A DNA stretch of 64,000 nucleotides from Alkalispirochaeta americana (GTDB taxonomy: Bacteria > Spirochaetota > Spirochaetia > DSM-27196 > Alkalispirochaetaceae): positions 1 to 64,000 of the forward strand of contig NZ_FTMS01000010.1 in NCBI RefSeq assembly GCF_900156105.1, written 5' to 3'. The position numbers were made by a program, and so were the translations under genes. This document shows, in pieces, positions 34,874 to 42,800 of this stretch. Below the pieces are notes generated by a model. It was not told where the DNA came from. It did no database searches and saw only the letters and a list, made by a program, of their open reading frames with translations. Position 1 is the stretch's first letter, and every line of letters begins with the position of its first letter.

Positions 34874-35202
34874 ATGTTTCTGAATTAGCTGGAGCACTGG
34901 ATCTCAGACTGGTCCAGGAAACCTACGAAGACGGACCGGTTCAGGGGGCCTATACTTCGGACCTTCTTAGCGATGTCATGGCCAACGCCAACAGCGCCGA
35001 TGCCCTGATCACGATCCAGGCACACAAGAACACCATCGCCGTGGCAACTTTGGTAGGGGCATCGGCGATCATTATTTGCAACAACCGCCCCGTTCCCCAG
35101 GACATGCTCGACGCTGCCGAATCCGAGGGAATCGCGATCTTTGTGAGCGACGAGGACCAGTTCACGCTCTCGGGACGGCTCTACACCATTCTGAAAGGAT
35201 AA
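34870..35202 (+). CDS. DRTGG-domain protein (second copy)
   Basis: 110 residues: ALDLRLVQETYEDGPVQGAY, YTSDLLSDVMANANSADALI, TLVGASAIIICNNRPVPQDM. Closely follows the stand-alone DRTGG pattern and is the partner of the copy at 33575. ATG overlaps the previous TGA (ATGA). The order rex-DRTGG-CBS/ATPase-DRTGG-PHP is that of hydrogenase-linked regulatory operons. Confidence 0.82.
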   Translation: MNVSELAGALDLRLVQETYEDGPVQGAYTSDLLSDVMANANSADALITIQAHKNTIAVATLVGASAIIICNNRPVPQDMLDAAESEGIAIFVSDEDQFTLSGRLYTILKG

Positions 35203-35211
35203 GAGCGGGCC

Positions 35212-35940
35212 GTGACGGTTGTTGCCGACCTTCACAACCACTCCTGTCTCAGCCCCTGCGGGGATCTGGAGAACAGCCCCGGTGCGCTCTGCCGCCGGGC
35301 GGCAGAGCTGGGGATCTCCATGTTGGGCCTCACGGACCACAACAGTGCCCGGAACTGTCCCGCCTTTGAGGAGACCTGCCGCCGCGAGGGGATAATTCCT
35401 GTTTTTGGCACCGAGACCACCACCCGCGAGGAGGTCCATATCCTCTCGCTCTTCGGATCGGTCCGGGAAGCCCTCGACTGGGGCGACTGGGTCTACGAAC
35501 GGTTGCCGGACTTCCGTCACGACCCGGAAAAGTTCGGCGATCAGGCCGTGGTCGATGCCGACGAAAACATTCTCGATTTCGAGGAACGCTACCTGATTCC
35601 TGCGATCGACGCTTCGATCGAGGAGATCGCCGAAGAGACCCTTCGCCGGGGAGGGCTCATTATCCCCGCTCACATCGACAGAACCGCCACGAGCATTGCC
35701 TCCCAGCTGGGGTTTCTTCCGGACCAGCGCTTCAGCGCCCTCGAGGTGACGCGCCTTCCCCCACCCTTTGACACCCGGGGCCATACCCTGATCTGCGATT
35801 CTGACGCTCATTTTCTGGATGACATGGGAAAACGGACCTTCAGCTTCGAGATATCCCCCGGGGACAGCTCCCCCTTCGCAGCCCTGGCCAGAGTGCTTCG
35901 GGAGGGAGCAGTGCGGCTTTCCATACCCGCCCCGGCCTGA
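35212..35940 (+). CDS. PHP-domain metal-dependent phosphoesterase
   Basis: 242 residues, GTG start. Metal-binding motifs are DLHNHSCLSPCG (His-x-His), GLTDHNS, GIIPVFGTETTTREEVHIL, IIPAHIDR and CDSDAHFLDD, so all PHP ligands appear present. PHP proteins hydrolyse phosphoesters such as histidinol phosphate, nucleotides or pAp. Here the gene closes the rex operon. In other anaerobes the next genes encode hydrogenase subunits; here the next gene is convergent ablB, and the operon stops. Confidence 0.85.
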   Translation: MTVVADLHNHSCLSPCGDLENSPGALCRRAAELGISMLGLTDHNSARNCPAFEETCRREGIIPVFGTETTTREEVHILSLFGSVREALDWGDWVYERLPDFRHDPEKFGDQAVVDADENILDFEERYLIPAIDASIEEIAEETLRRGGLIIPAHIDRTATSIASQLGFLPDQRFSALEVTRLPPPFDTRGHTLICDSDAHFLDDMGKRTFSFEISPGDSSPFAALARVLREGAVRLSIPAPA

Positions 35941-35965
35941 GCTCCCCGCCCGAGCCGCCTCGAGC

Positions 35966-36877
35966 CTAGAGGCTTCCTGGGGGGGGCTTCCCGGCTGGTT
36001 TGTACCAGACGTTCATGCTCTCCAGGTCCCCGCCAATCTGGGTGTTCCTGATGAGAGTCCCCCCGTAACGATACCTGGCCCTGAAAAAAGTACGGTTCAT
36101 GGCTGGCTGGGAGAGCCGGGCAATGGTGTAAAAACAGCGGTACTCCTGCCGGAGCAGGGCTTCTTCCATGGCAGACAGCAGGATCCCCGCCAGACCCGCG
36201 CCCCGAAAGGCAGGGTCCACGGCAAAATCGGTCATCTCCACGCTTTTTGGAACCGGGTGCTTCTCGGCTGAGGCCGCAGCAGCGATGGGGTGAGCAAAGC
36301 CCTCGGGAGCCGGGATCAGGTAGTAGTCCACATCGCTTCCCATGGTTTTGGCCAGATACTCCGGCGAGCCTATGGGAAAGGGATAACTTGCGAAGGTTCG
36401 CTCATAGAGCCCCGCCAGGGCGGGAATATCCCCGGGGAGGGCCCGCCGTACCTGCCAGGCAGTTCCTGGCGCCCCCCTTCGGGAAGGTTCGGACCCCTGG
36501 GGAGCTCCAGGCTGCTCCCCGATTGACCAGGCAGCGCAGGCTTCAAGGAGCTCGCGATCCTCCCGGGAAAGAATCTCCCGGGAGGGCGAAAAATACCGCA
36601 CCAGAATTATCGCCGCCTCTTCTCCCTGAAAATATCCCGGGATCATCGCTTCCAGACGGTACCCTCGGGCGAGAAAGAAGGGGGCCTCCCCCTGGGGAAG
36701 CAGGAAAAAGTGCTTTCCGTAGTTTTGCTGTTCCTGGAGCTCCTGAATTCGTTGCCAGAGCCTGTCCCGATCGGCACGGTGATATTCCATGAGGTAGATA
36801 CGGTCGCTCCCCCGTCCGTGATGGAGGAGGGACCGGCCCACCCGTTCCTGGCGGTCTTGTTCCTGGCAATCCATCAT
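35966..36877 (-). CDS. ablB: Beta-lysine N6-acetyltransferase
   Basis: 303 residues. C-terminal GNAT domain (about 150-290) with [20 protein letters not shown] (acetyl-CoA loop) and [21 protein letters not shown], characteristic of AblB. It acetylates beta-lysine to N-epsilon-acetyl-beta-lysine, a compatible solute for salt stress. It overlaps ablA by ATGA. A linker (about 120-140) is rich in Gly/Pro/Arg. The family plus the ablA neighbour makes the call strong. Confidence 0.9.
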   Translation of the reverse strand: MMDCQEQDRQERVGRSLLHHGRGSDRIYLMEYHRADRDRLWQRIQELQEQQNYGKHFFLLPQGEAPFFLARGYRLEAMIPGYFQGEEAAIILVRYFSPSREILSREDRELLEACAAWSIGEQPGAPQGSEPSRRGAPGTAWQVRRALPGDIPALAGLYERTFASYPFPIGSPEYLAKTMGSDVDYYLIPAPEGFAHPIAAAASAEKHPVPKSVEMTDFAVDPAFRGAGLAGILLSAMEEALLRQEYRCFYTIARLSQPAMNRTFFRARYRYGGTLIRNTQIGGDLESMNVWYKPAGKPPPGSL

Positions 36878-38196
36878 TCAGCAATCTCATCCTGACGACG
36901 GCAGATGCGCGTGGTGTTCTCGGGAACCAGGGTATAAACATCGTCCTCGTCGGAAAGCAACTGGGTGATTCCCGTGGCGTTATTCTCCCGGGCTTCGTCC
37001 AGCTTGAGCTGGAGGTGACACTCATCGCAGTCGCGGTTGCAGTAGGTGTGAGGATATTCCGAGGGCTCCCGGTAGGTGGTGATCACTCCCTCGAAATTAC
37101 GCAGAACCACCTTGGAAGGAGAGTAGGAGACCAGATAGTTTGGCGCCACCGGTATCTTTCCTCCTCCGCCGGGGGCATCCACCACATAGGTGGGCACAGC
37201 CAGCCCGCTGGTGTGACCCCTCAGGCTTTCCATGATCTCGATTCCCTTGCTCACGGGCGTGCGGAAATGGGTGAGGCCTTCGGAGAGGTCACACTGGTAC
37301 AGATAATAGGGTCTCACACGATTCTGCAGCATCTTTTGAACCAGGGCTTTCTGTATTCTGGGACAGTCGTTGACATCCCGCAGGAGAACCGTCTGGTTAC
37401 CCAGAGGTATACCCCCATCGGCCAGGCGCGTGAGGGCTGCCCGGGATGAACCGGTCACCTCCCGAGGGTGGTTGAAATGGGTGTTTACGTAGAGGGGGTG
37501 GTAACGCTTCAGCATATCCACCAGCTCATCGGTGATCCGATAGGGCAGGACCACGGGCATTCGCGTGCCGATTCGTATAATCTCGATGTGGTCGATCTCC
37601 CGAATCTGGCTCAGTATCCACTCCAGGTATGAATCGGAGAGCATCAGCGGGTCTCCCCCCGAAAGAAGAACATCCCGAATCTCCCGATGCTCGCGGAGAT
37701 ACTCGATCCCCTGGGAGAGAATTTCCCTGGTGGGGATGGAATCGCGGTCTCCCACTTTTCGCTTTCGGGTGCAATGGCGGCAGTACATGGAACAGCTGTT
37801 ACTGATGTGAAAAAGAACCCTGTCGGGGTAGCGATGGGTGATGGCCGGTATGGGACTGTCCGTGTCCTCCGAGAGGGGGTCGGCCATCTCGTAATCCTGG
37901 CGGAGGAGTTCCCGCGAATCGGGAAAGGCCTGTTTCATGACGGGATCGTTTTGCCAGTCCGCCACGTCTATCAGAGAGAGGTAATAGGGCGTAATGGAGA
38001 GCGGGAAAGTCTCGATCGTCTCCTGGAGAGCCTCCCTCTCCTTTGGAGAAAAGGTTATGCCCGAGACCGTCTCGAAGGAATCAAGGTCGGTAATGGAATG
38101 CTTGATATGCCAGCGCCAGTTTGACCAGTTTCCTCCGGTGAAATCCTGCTGGAGTTTTCCTGCGATCTCTCGTTGCTTGCTGGTGAAATGCTTCAT
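36874..38196 (-). CDS. ablA: Lysine 2,3-aminomutase (KamA/AblA)
   Basis: 440 residues. Radical SAM cysteines Cys135, Cys139 and Cys142 in [14 protein letters not shown]. The PLP lysine lies in [17 protein letters not shown], and a C-terminal cysteine cluster is present in [12 protein letters not shown]. It converts L-lysine to beta-lysine using SAM, a [4Fe-4S] cluster and PLP. With ablB this is the osmolyte pathway rather than lysine fermentation, since no other fermentation genes are near. No ribosome site precedes the ATG; a promoter ends eight bases upstream. Confidence 0.93.
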   Translation of the reverse strand: MKHFTSKQREIAGKLQQDFTGGNWSNWRWHIKHSITDLDSFETVSGITFSPKEREALQETIETFPLSITPYYLSLIDVADWQNDPVMKQAFPDSRELLRQDYEMADPLSEDTDSPIPAITHRYPDRVLFHISNSCSMYCRHCTRKRKVGDRDSIPTREILSQGIEYLREHREIRDVLLSGGDPLMLSDSYLEWILSQIREIDHIEIIRIGTRMPVVLPYRITDELVDMLKRYHPLYVNTHFNHPREVTGSSRAALTRLADGGIPLGNQTVLLRDVNDCPRIQKALVQKMLQNRVRPYYLYQCDLSEGLTHFRTPVSKGIEIMESLRGHTSGLAVPTYVVDAPGGGGKIPVAPNYLVSYSPSKVVLRNFEGVITTYREPSEYPHTYCNRDCDECHLQLKLDEARENNATGITQLLSDEDDVYTLVPENTTRICRRQDEIAE

Positions 38197-38204
38197 GTGC
38201 GAAA

Positions 38205-38233
38205 AATGTATAGTGTTGAAAGTATTTAATCAA
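38205..38233 (-). promoter_or_regulatory. Promoter reaching the ablA start codon
   Basis: Reverse strand TTGATT (38233-38228), 17 bases, TACATT (38210-38205), eight bases before ATG 38196. It lies between the sirtuin stop and ablA, so ablAB can be expressed apart from the upstream genes. Confidence 0.55.
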
Positions 38234-38250
38234 GCGAAGCGGGCCCGGAA

Positions 38251-39003
38251 TTACCGGACAGCGGCCATCTCTTCCAGAACCTCACCGATGGATCCCCGAA
38301 AAACCCGCCGGGCCCGGTCGTCCCAGGGCGTTTCATCACGATTCACGATAATCAGACAGTCCCCCCTGTAGTGGTGCAGAAGCCCCGCAGCGGGGTGAAC
38401 GACCAGGGAACTCCCCCCCACGATCAGGATCTCGGCCCGGGAGATCGCCCGACAGGCCTCCTCTACCACGGACTGATCGAGAGACTCTCCGTAGAGAACA
38501 ACCCGGGGCCGGATTATTCCACCGCAGGTATCACATCGGGGAACGGCGCCGGTACTTTCGACAATTGATTTGAGGCCAAAAGATTTTCCGCAGGCAAGAC
38601 AGCTGTTGCGGTGGACCGACCCATGGAGCTCCCAGACAGTCTTGCTGCCAGCTTCCTGATGAAGACCATCGATGTTCTGAGTTACCACAGCCTGAAGCTT
38701 GCCCTGGTCCTCCCAGGACGCAAGAACCCGGTGAGCCCGATTGGGTTGTGCCCGGGGATGCACCAGGTGCTGCCGATAGTAGGAGAAGAAGATTTCCGGT
38801 TTTTCCTGCAGCATGGCCGCACTCAGAAGCTCTTCCGGTGCGTAGCCACGGTAGAACCGATCATGGTTGTCTGCCCGGCTGGAACGGAAGTCGGGGATAC
38901 CGCTCTCGGTGGAGACGCCGGCACCGCCGAAAAAAACGATCTTCTGTGAGGCCGAGAGGTGTTCCTTCAGTTCTTCCAGTTCCTTCATTTCTTCCAGGTC
39001 CAT
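38251..39003 (-). CDS. Sirtuin-type NAD-dependent protein deacylase
   Basis: 250 residues. FFGGAGVSTESGIPDFRS (NAD loop), TQNIDGLHQEAG, ELHGSVH with the catalytic His, and a Cys4 zinc site (CLAC and CDTC) are all present, as is VGGSSLVVHPAAG. It removes acyl groups from lysine side chains using NAD+. GGAAAGGAAG precedes the start. It lies 24 bases after the DUF89 gene and 54 bases before ablA, so a protein deacylase sits beside a lysine-acetylating osmolyte pathway. Confidence 0.92.
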   Translation of the reverse strand: MDLEEMKELEELKEHLSASQKIVFFGGAGVSTESGIPDFRSSRADNHDRFYRGYAPEELLSAAMLQEKPEIFFSYYRQHLVHPRAQPNRAHRVLASWEDQGKLQAVVTQNIDGLHQEAGSKTVWELHGSVHRNSCLACGKSFGLKSIVESTGAVPRCDTCGGIIRPRVVLYGESLDQSVVEEACRAISRAEILIVGGSSLVVHPAAGLLHHYRGDCLIIVNRDETPWDDRARRVFRGSIGEVLEEMAAVR

Positions 39004-39027
39004 AGACTTCCTTTCCGGTGGCTCTTC

Positions 39028-40251
39028 CTAATCTGAGGCCAGTTGCAGAAGCCCCCGGGTTCCGCTTGTTCTCCACGAAGGGTCTTCCGCCTGGAGTGCC
39101 TGACACCGCTCCCGGGATACACCCGCAAGGCAATCGCTTTTTATGGTCCGGAGAAAGAGCCAGGGAGCCTCGTGTCTGCAACGGATCGCCTCGGCCAGAG
39201 GGGTCCCGGGTGGCCATATTGTATCATGCATGGCCCGTCGATAGTTCAGATCTCCCTTGAAGATGACCATACCAGCCCGGTCCAGCGCTCTCGTGATGCG
39301 TGGCGGAGCATCGGCAAGAAAAAGGGGCTGGCACCAGAAATCATCCGGGGCAAGTCGTATTGCCCCCTCTTTCAGAGCGGCTCCAAAAGCCGAGGCACGG
39401 GACCGAACCTCCTCACGGGGATGGGTAGCTGCAACATCGAGGAACCGGTGCAGATCTGCCACGGTGGTATCGCTCACGTAGGTGGGGTACAGCTTCAGGT
39501 GGAGCACCAGAGGGACTTTCAGGAGCCTCCTCAGAGTCAAAGAGAGGGCCACATCAGCCGCCAACTCTGACCCAGTATTATCCAGGACCAGGTGAATCTC
39601 CCGCCCCGACGATTCAGCCTCTTCCGAGGCGCCCTGCAGGCCAAGAAGATGATCCAGGGCAGGCTGGTCATCCTGGGCAACGAGGGTCTCCGGGATCTCC
39701 CCTGTCGTGTCCAGGGCTGTGCCACCGCTGAAACTCAGATCGGCCCGGTTCCCCCAGAGAGAGAGGAGCAGGGCCTGGAGGAGCTCCTCCTTCAGGGACC
39801 GGGGAGTTCCGGGAGCTCCCCCGTTCTTTCGGGTTTCTGCCTCCGCCAGGAGGGGCCAAAAGGCGGTTCCCTGTTCGAGTTCTCTCTCTTTCAGAGGTCC
39901 AAAGGGGTCTTTCAGGGTAGAAAAATACTCACAGGCCTCCAGAAGAAGGCGGTAGGCGTAGGTTTCGGCAAAGAACCATTCCGTTTCCTGCCAGCCTTGC
40001 CCCTGGCAGGACCGGTAGAGACAATTCCACTGATCCTGATCGAAGGCTGAATCGACCAGCGGCGGGATCTCACCGTTTTCCACCATCTTCCGCGAGAGTT
40101 CCTCCAGGCGCTTCTGAACACGGCCGGGATAGGTGGGGTTTGCTTGAAGTATGGAATGTATAATTCGTGGAAATCGCTCAGTCATGGTATTTGAAGCGAA
40201 CCTGTTGGAAGAATCGGTTTTAATGGGTTGATGCGAAAGGATGTGATTCAT
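39028..40251 (-). CDS. DUF89/ARMT1-family damage-control phosphatase
   Basis: 407 residues from ATG 40251. ARMT1-type signature: LVLDNTGSELAADVALSL (Asp/Asn metal site), MVIFKGDLNYRRAM and LFLRTIKSDCLAGV. The N-terminal FPRIIHSILQANPTYPGRV is also typical. DUF89 proteins are metal-dependent phosphatases acting on side-reaction sugar phosphates or related damaged metabolites. A later start at 40185 (MTERFPR) is possible; neither has a strong ribosome site. Probably the first gene of the run with the sirtuin. Confidence 0.85.
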   Translation of the reverse strand: MNHILSHQPIKTDSSNRFASNTMTERFPRIIHSILQANPTYPGRVQKRLEELSRKMVENGEIPPLVDSAFDQDQWNCLYRSCQGQGWQETEWFFAETYAYRLLLEACEYFSTLKDPFGPLKERELEQGTAFWPLLAEAETRKNGGAPGTPRSLKEELLQALLLSLWGNRADLSFSGGTALDTTGEIPETLVAQDDQPALDHLLGLQGASEEAESSGREIHLVLDNTGSELAADVALSLTLRRLLKVPLVLHLKLYPTYVSDTTVADLHRFLDVAATHPREEVRSRASAFGAALKEGAIRLAPDDFWCQPLFLADAPPRITRALDRAGMVIFKGDLNYRRAMHDTIWPPGTPLAEAIRCRHEAPWLFLRTIKSDCLAGVSRERCQALQAEDPSWRTSGTRGLLQLASD

Positions 40252-40360
40252 ACCTAATGTATACCTGCCTTTCCTTCTTGAAACAAGTGGGCCACAGAGA
40301 GGTTTTGACCCTGCCCCTGTTCGAATCGGGGAATGCAAAATATCTGCTTTTCGTTTCTTC

Positions 40361-40390
40361 TTGTACAAATCGATTATGAACCAGTATAAT
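40361..40390 (+). promoter_or_regulatory. Promoter of the 82-residue protein gene
   Basis: TTGTAC (40361-40366), 18 bases, perfect TATAAT (40385-40390). A second TATAAT lies at 40401. The reverse strand also has CTGCAA-17-TATACT over the same bases, so divergent promoters may overlap here. Confidence 0.65.
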
Positions 40391-40421
40391 AAGGCAATTC
40401 TATAATTGCAGGAGAGAAAAA

Positions 40422-40670
40422 ATGGCCTTTGAACTGAAGAAAGTATCAAAAAGTTCTGTTGTTTCCGTGAAAGAAGGTCCCCAGATGGCAAAAAGAAAGG
40501 GAGAACCCGTTTCTAACGAGATCGGAGTAAACTTCACCTTTGATGCAAAAGAGAAACTTCTCTCAGGGAAAATGATGTTTTTCAACGTTAAAACCGATCT
40601 TGCCGACGAACGCGAACTCTACGAGGCGATCGAAATGGCGATCAACCAGGTCCTGAAGGCCCGGGTGTAA
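40422..40670 (+). CDS. Small hypothetical protein (82 aa)
   Basis: 82 residues with a clear AGGAG ribosome site seven bases before ATG and a near-consensus promoter, so very likely expressed. Sequence: basic N-terminus, a segment with IGVNFTFDAKEKLLSGKMMF, and a helical C-terminus ELYEAIEMAINQVLKARV. No family recognised, no membrane segment. The AT-rich 5' region contrasts with neighbours. Followed by a structured element that may end transcription. Confidence 0.75.
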   Translation: MAFELKKVSKSSVVSVKEGPQMAKRKGEPVSNEIGVNFTFDAKEKLLSGKMMFFNVKTDLADERELYEAIEMAINQVLKARV

Positions 40671-40681
40671 CAAAGGCCCTC

Positions 40682-40731
40682 CGGCCCGGTGGCGGTGACA
40701 AAGCCGCCGGGGCGAGGGAGCCGGGCCGTTT
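40682..40731 (+). terminator. Structured element, possible terminator
   Basis: CGGCCCGG (40682-40689) pairs with CCGGGCCG (40721-40728), enclosing an inner GGCGG/CCGCC hairpin (40691-40708), then TTT. The short T-run makes the role uncertain. Confidence 0.5.
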
Positions 40732-40762
40732 CAGCGGCTACCCTCCCGGAGCATTTTCGGGG

Positions 40763-40768
40763 TATACT
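40763..40768 (+). promoter_or_regulatory. -10 box adjacent to the PTS EIIA start
   Basis: TATACT, six bases before the GTG at 40775. No acceptable -35 at 16-19 bases, so weaker than the other short-leader promoters. Confidence 0.3.
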
Positions 40769-40774
40769 CGGGGT

Positions 40775-41221
40775 GTGCTTTTTGACGTGCTGAACGAGTC
40801 CCTGGTGAAAACCAGGTACGGGGCCGATTCTCTGGAAGAAGTGGTGGAGGAGCTCTTGCGCCTTCTTGATGCTACCGGAAAGATTCTTGATCTGGATCAG
40901 GCCCGGCGGGATCTTCGGGAGAATCAGCAGCATCTTGCTGCGGGGATGCAGCATGGCATCGCGATCCCCCATGCCAAGACGGCTGCGGTGCAGGAGCTGG
41001 TGGCCGCGGTGGTGGTAACAGAGAAGCCCATCGATTGCCAGAGTGTTGATGGTTCCCCCTCGCAGATTTTTATCATGACCCTTTCCCCTCATGACATGAC
41101 AGGTCCTCACATCCGGTTTCTGAGCGAGATCGGCCGCTTGCTAAAACACCGCAAGGTTCGTCGGGATCTGCTCAAGACGAAGGATTCCCGGGAGCTTCTG
41201 ACGGTCCTGCGAGGCGCCTGA
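40775..41221 (+). CDS. PTS EIIA domain protein (fructose/nitrogen-regulatory type)
   Basis: 148 residues. The phospho-accepting His is in HGIAIPHAKTAAV (about residue 65), with LSPHDMTGPHIRFLSEIGRL, the EIIA-Fru/PtsN pattern. No EIIB, EIIC or HPr domain is attached or nearby, so a regulatory PtsN-like role is more likely than sugar uptake. Start GTG 40775 follows a TATACT box by six bases. Convergent with the Mrp operon. Confidence 0.82.
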   Translation: MLFDVLNESLVKTRYGADSLEEVVEELLRLLDATGKILDLDQARRDLRENQQHLAAGMQHGIAIPHAKTAAVQELVAAVVVTEKPIDCQSVDGSPSQIFIMTLSPHDMTGPHIRFLSEIGRLLKHRKVRRDLLKTKDSRELLTVLRGA

Positions 41222-41279
41222 GGAAATCTGCCCGGACTTCCCGGAAGGTTCATCGATGAGTCTGCGGTGCGGGCTGTAA

Positions 41280-42800
41280 TCAGAGGGTTGCCACAAGAAA
41301 CCCCAGCAGAACCACCGTGGCCAGGGCCAGAAGCAACTGAGACTGAGGGCCCCAGCGGTGCCACGCTTTCAAGGCACCCGCCAGCCGGGAGCCCTGCCGG
41401 GAAATCTGCTCCGTGGCCAGCCGGAACATGACGCGGGCCGGATCCGGTCCTGCACCGGCAGGCAATGAAACCGGCCTCCCCTGGGCGACAAGCCTGGCTC
41501 TGAAACGCACCCACAGCAGGAGCGATCCCCCCAGGGGAAGAAGGGCCGCGCCCAGAGACGGGCCGGAGAAGCCGCTCCAGCTGTCGATCCCGGGCACCAG
41601 CGTGGGACGAAGACCGATCAGGACCGTTGCAACAGCAACAAGGAAGGCGGGCACCAGGCAAATCGCCCTCCTTGTCCTTGAGGGGAGCGTAATTGGACTT
41701 TTCGCAGGAGCCCAGAAGATCATCCAGAGAAACTTCAAAAAGGAGAGGCCTGTTCCGACCGAGGCCAGTTGCAGCAGAAGCCCCGGTGCGCCTCCGCCCA
41801 CGGCGTGTTTCAGGAGTTCCTTGCTGGCGTAGCCGCTGGTAAAGGGGACTCCCGAGATCGCTGCAGCACCAATTACACCCAGCACGCAGAGGATCGGCCG
41901 CTTTCGGGCCAGACCGCCCATGAGAGGCAGTTCTTCCTGGGGGCCACCTCCGGGAGCGACGAAGGATCGGGCAGCTTCGGCAGCCACCATGAAAAGGAGG
42001 GCCTTGTAGAGGGTGTGGGTCACCAGGTGAAAAAGCCCTGCCCGGGTGGCGGTGCCGACCATAGCCGTGTCAACGGTCATCCCGGCCATTCCCACGGCAG
42101 CGGTCATGTATCCCACCTGGCTAATCAGGTGGTAGCTCAGGAGTCGACGAACCTGATGCTGCCGAAGCGCCAGCACCACCGCAACCAGCGCAGTGAGCGC
42201 TCCGGCCCAGGCAAAAAGCGGTACTCCTCCCGGAGAAAACCGGACCAGCCGGGCTGCCGTAACCACACCCACCTTGGTGGTGAAGGCCGAGAGCAGCGGC
42301 GTTATCGGCAGGGCTGCCACCGGATAGGCCCGGACAAGCCAGAAATGGAAGGGAATCCCCGCCGTTTTTATCAGCACAGCCAGGGCCATGAAGGGCTGCG
42401 CCGCCGGGACAAGACCCTCGGCAGCAAGCCCCCCGGTACGGAGCGTTCCTGTTTCGTTGAAGTGAAGAAGGGCCGCCACAAAGTAGAGGGCCGCCGCGAT
42501 GATCTGAACAACAAGATACAGCGACGCAGCCCGGCGGGCCTCGCCTGTTCGGCTCTGTAACAGGAGAAAGAAGGCCGAGAAGGTAAGAATCTCCCAGGCC
42601 ACCAGAAGCGTTATCAGATCTGCGCTCAGCGCGGCCAGGATGCCCCCTGCCACGTGGATCAGCCCCGGCAAGATCGCCCGGTGATGTCTCTGGACAAGCA
42701 GAAGCAGCATGCTGACGGCACCGGCAAAACAGAAGAGCAGGAGCACTGCTGCGTCCATGCCGTCCGGCAACACCCAGGTCCAGGAGAAGATCGGCTTCAC
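41280..42800 (-). CDS. Proton-conducting antiporter subunit (second MrpD/NuoL-M-type)
   Basis: 506 residues, about 14 hydrophobic segments. Proton_antipo_M core: LITLLVAWEILTFSAFFLL with the conserved Glu on TM5, VLIKTAGIPFHFWLVRAYP with the TM7 Lys, and LFHLVTHTLYKALLFMVAAE with His and Lys. It is a second large ion-translocating subunit beside MrpD, taking the place of the MrpA N-terminal part or of extra subunits in Mbh-like complexes. GTG start overlaps the mrpD stop (GTGA). Last gene of the operon. Confidence 0.82.
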   Translation of the reverse strand: MKPIFSWTWVLPDGMDAAVLLLFCFAGAVSMLLLLVQRHHRAILPGLIHVAGGILAALSADLITLLVAWEILTFSAFFLLLQSRTGEARRAASLYLVVQIIAAALYFVAALLHFNETGTLRTGGLAAEGLVPAAQPFMALAVLIKTAGIPFHFWLVRAYPVAALPITPLLSAFTTKVGVVTAARLVRFSPGGVPLFAWAGALTALVAVVLALRQHQVRRLLSYHLISQVGYMTAAVGMAGMTVDTAMVGTATRAGLFHLVTHTLYKALLFMVAAEAARSFVAPGGGPQEELPLMGGLARKRPILCVLGVIGAAAISGVPFTSGYASKELLKHAVGGGAPGLLLQLASVGTGLSFLKFLWMIFWAPAKSPITLPSRTRRAICLVPAFLVAVATVLIGLRPTLVPGIDSWSGFSGPSLGAALLPLGGSLLLWVRFRARLVAQGRPVSLPAGAGPDPARVMFRLATEQISRQGSRLAGALKAWHRWGPQSQLLLALATVVLLGFLVATL

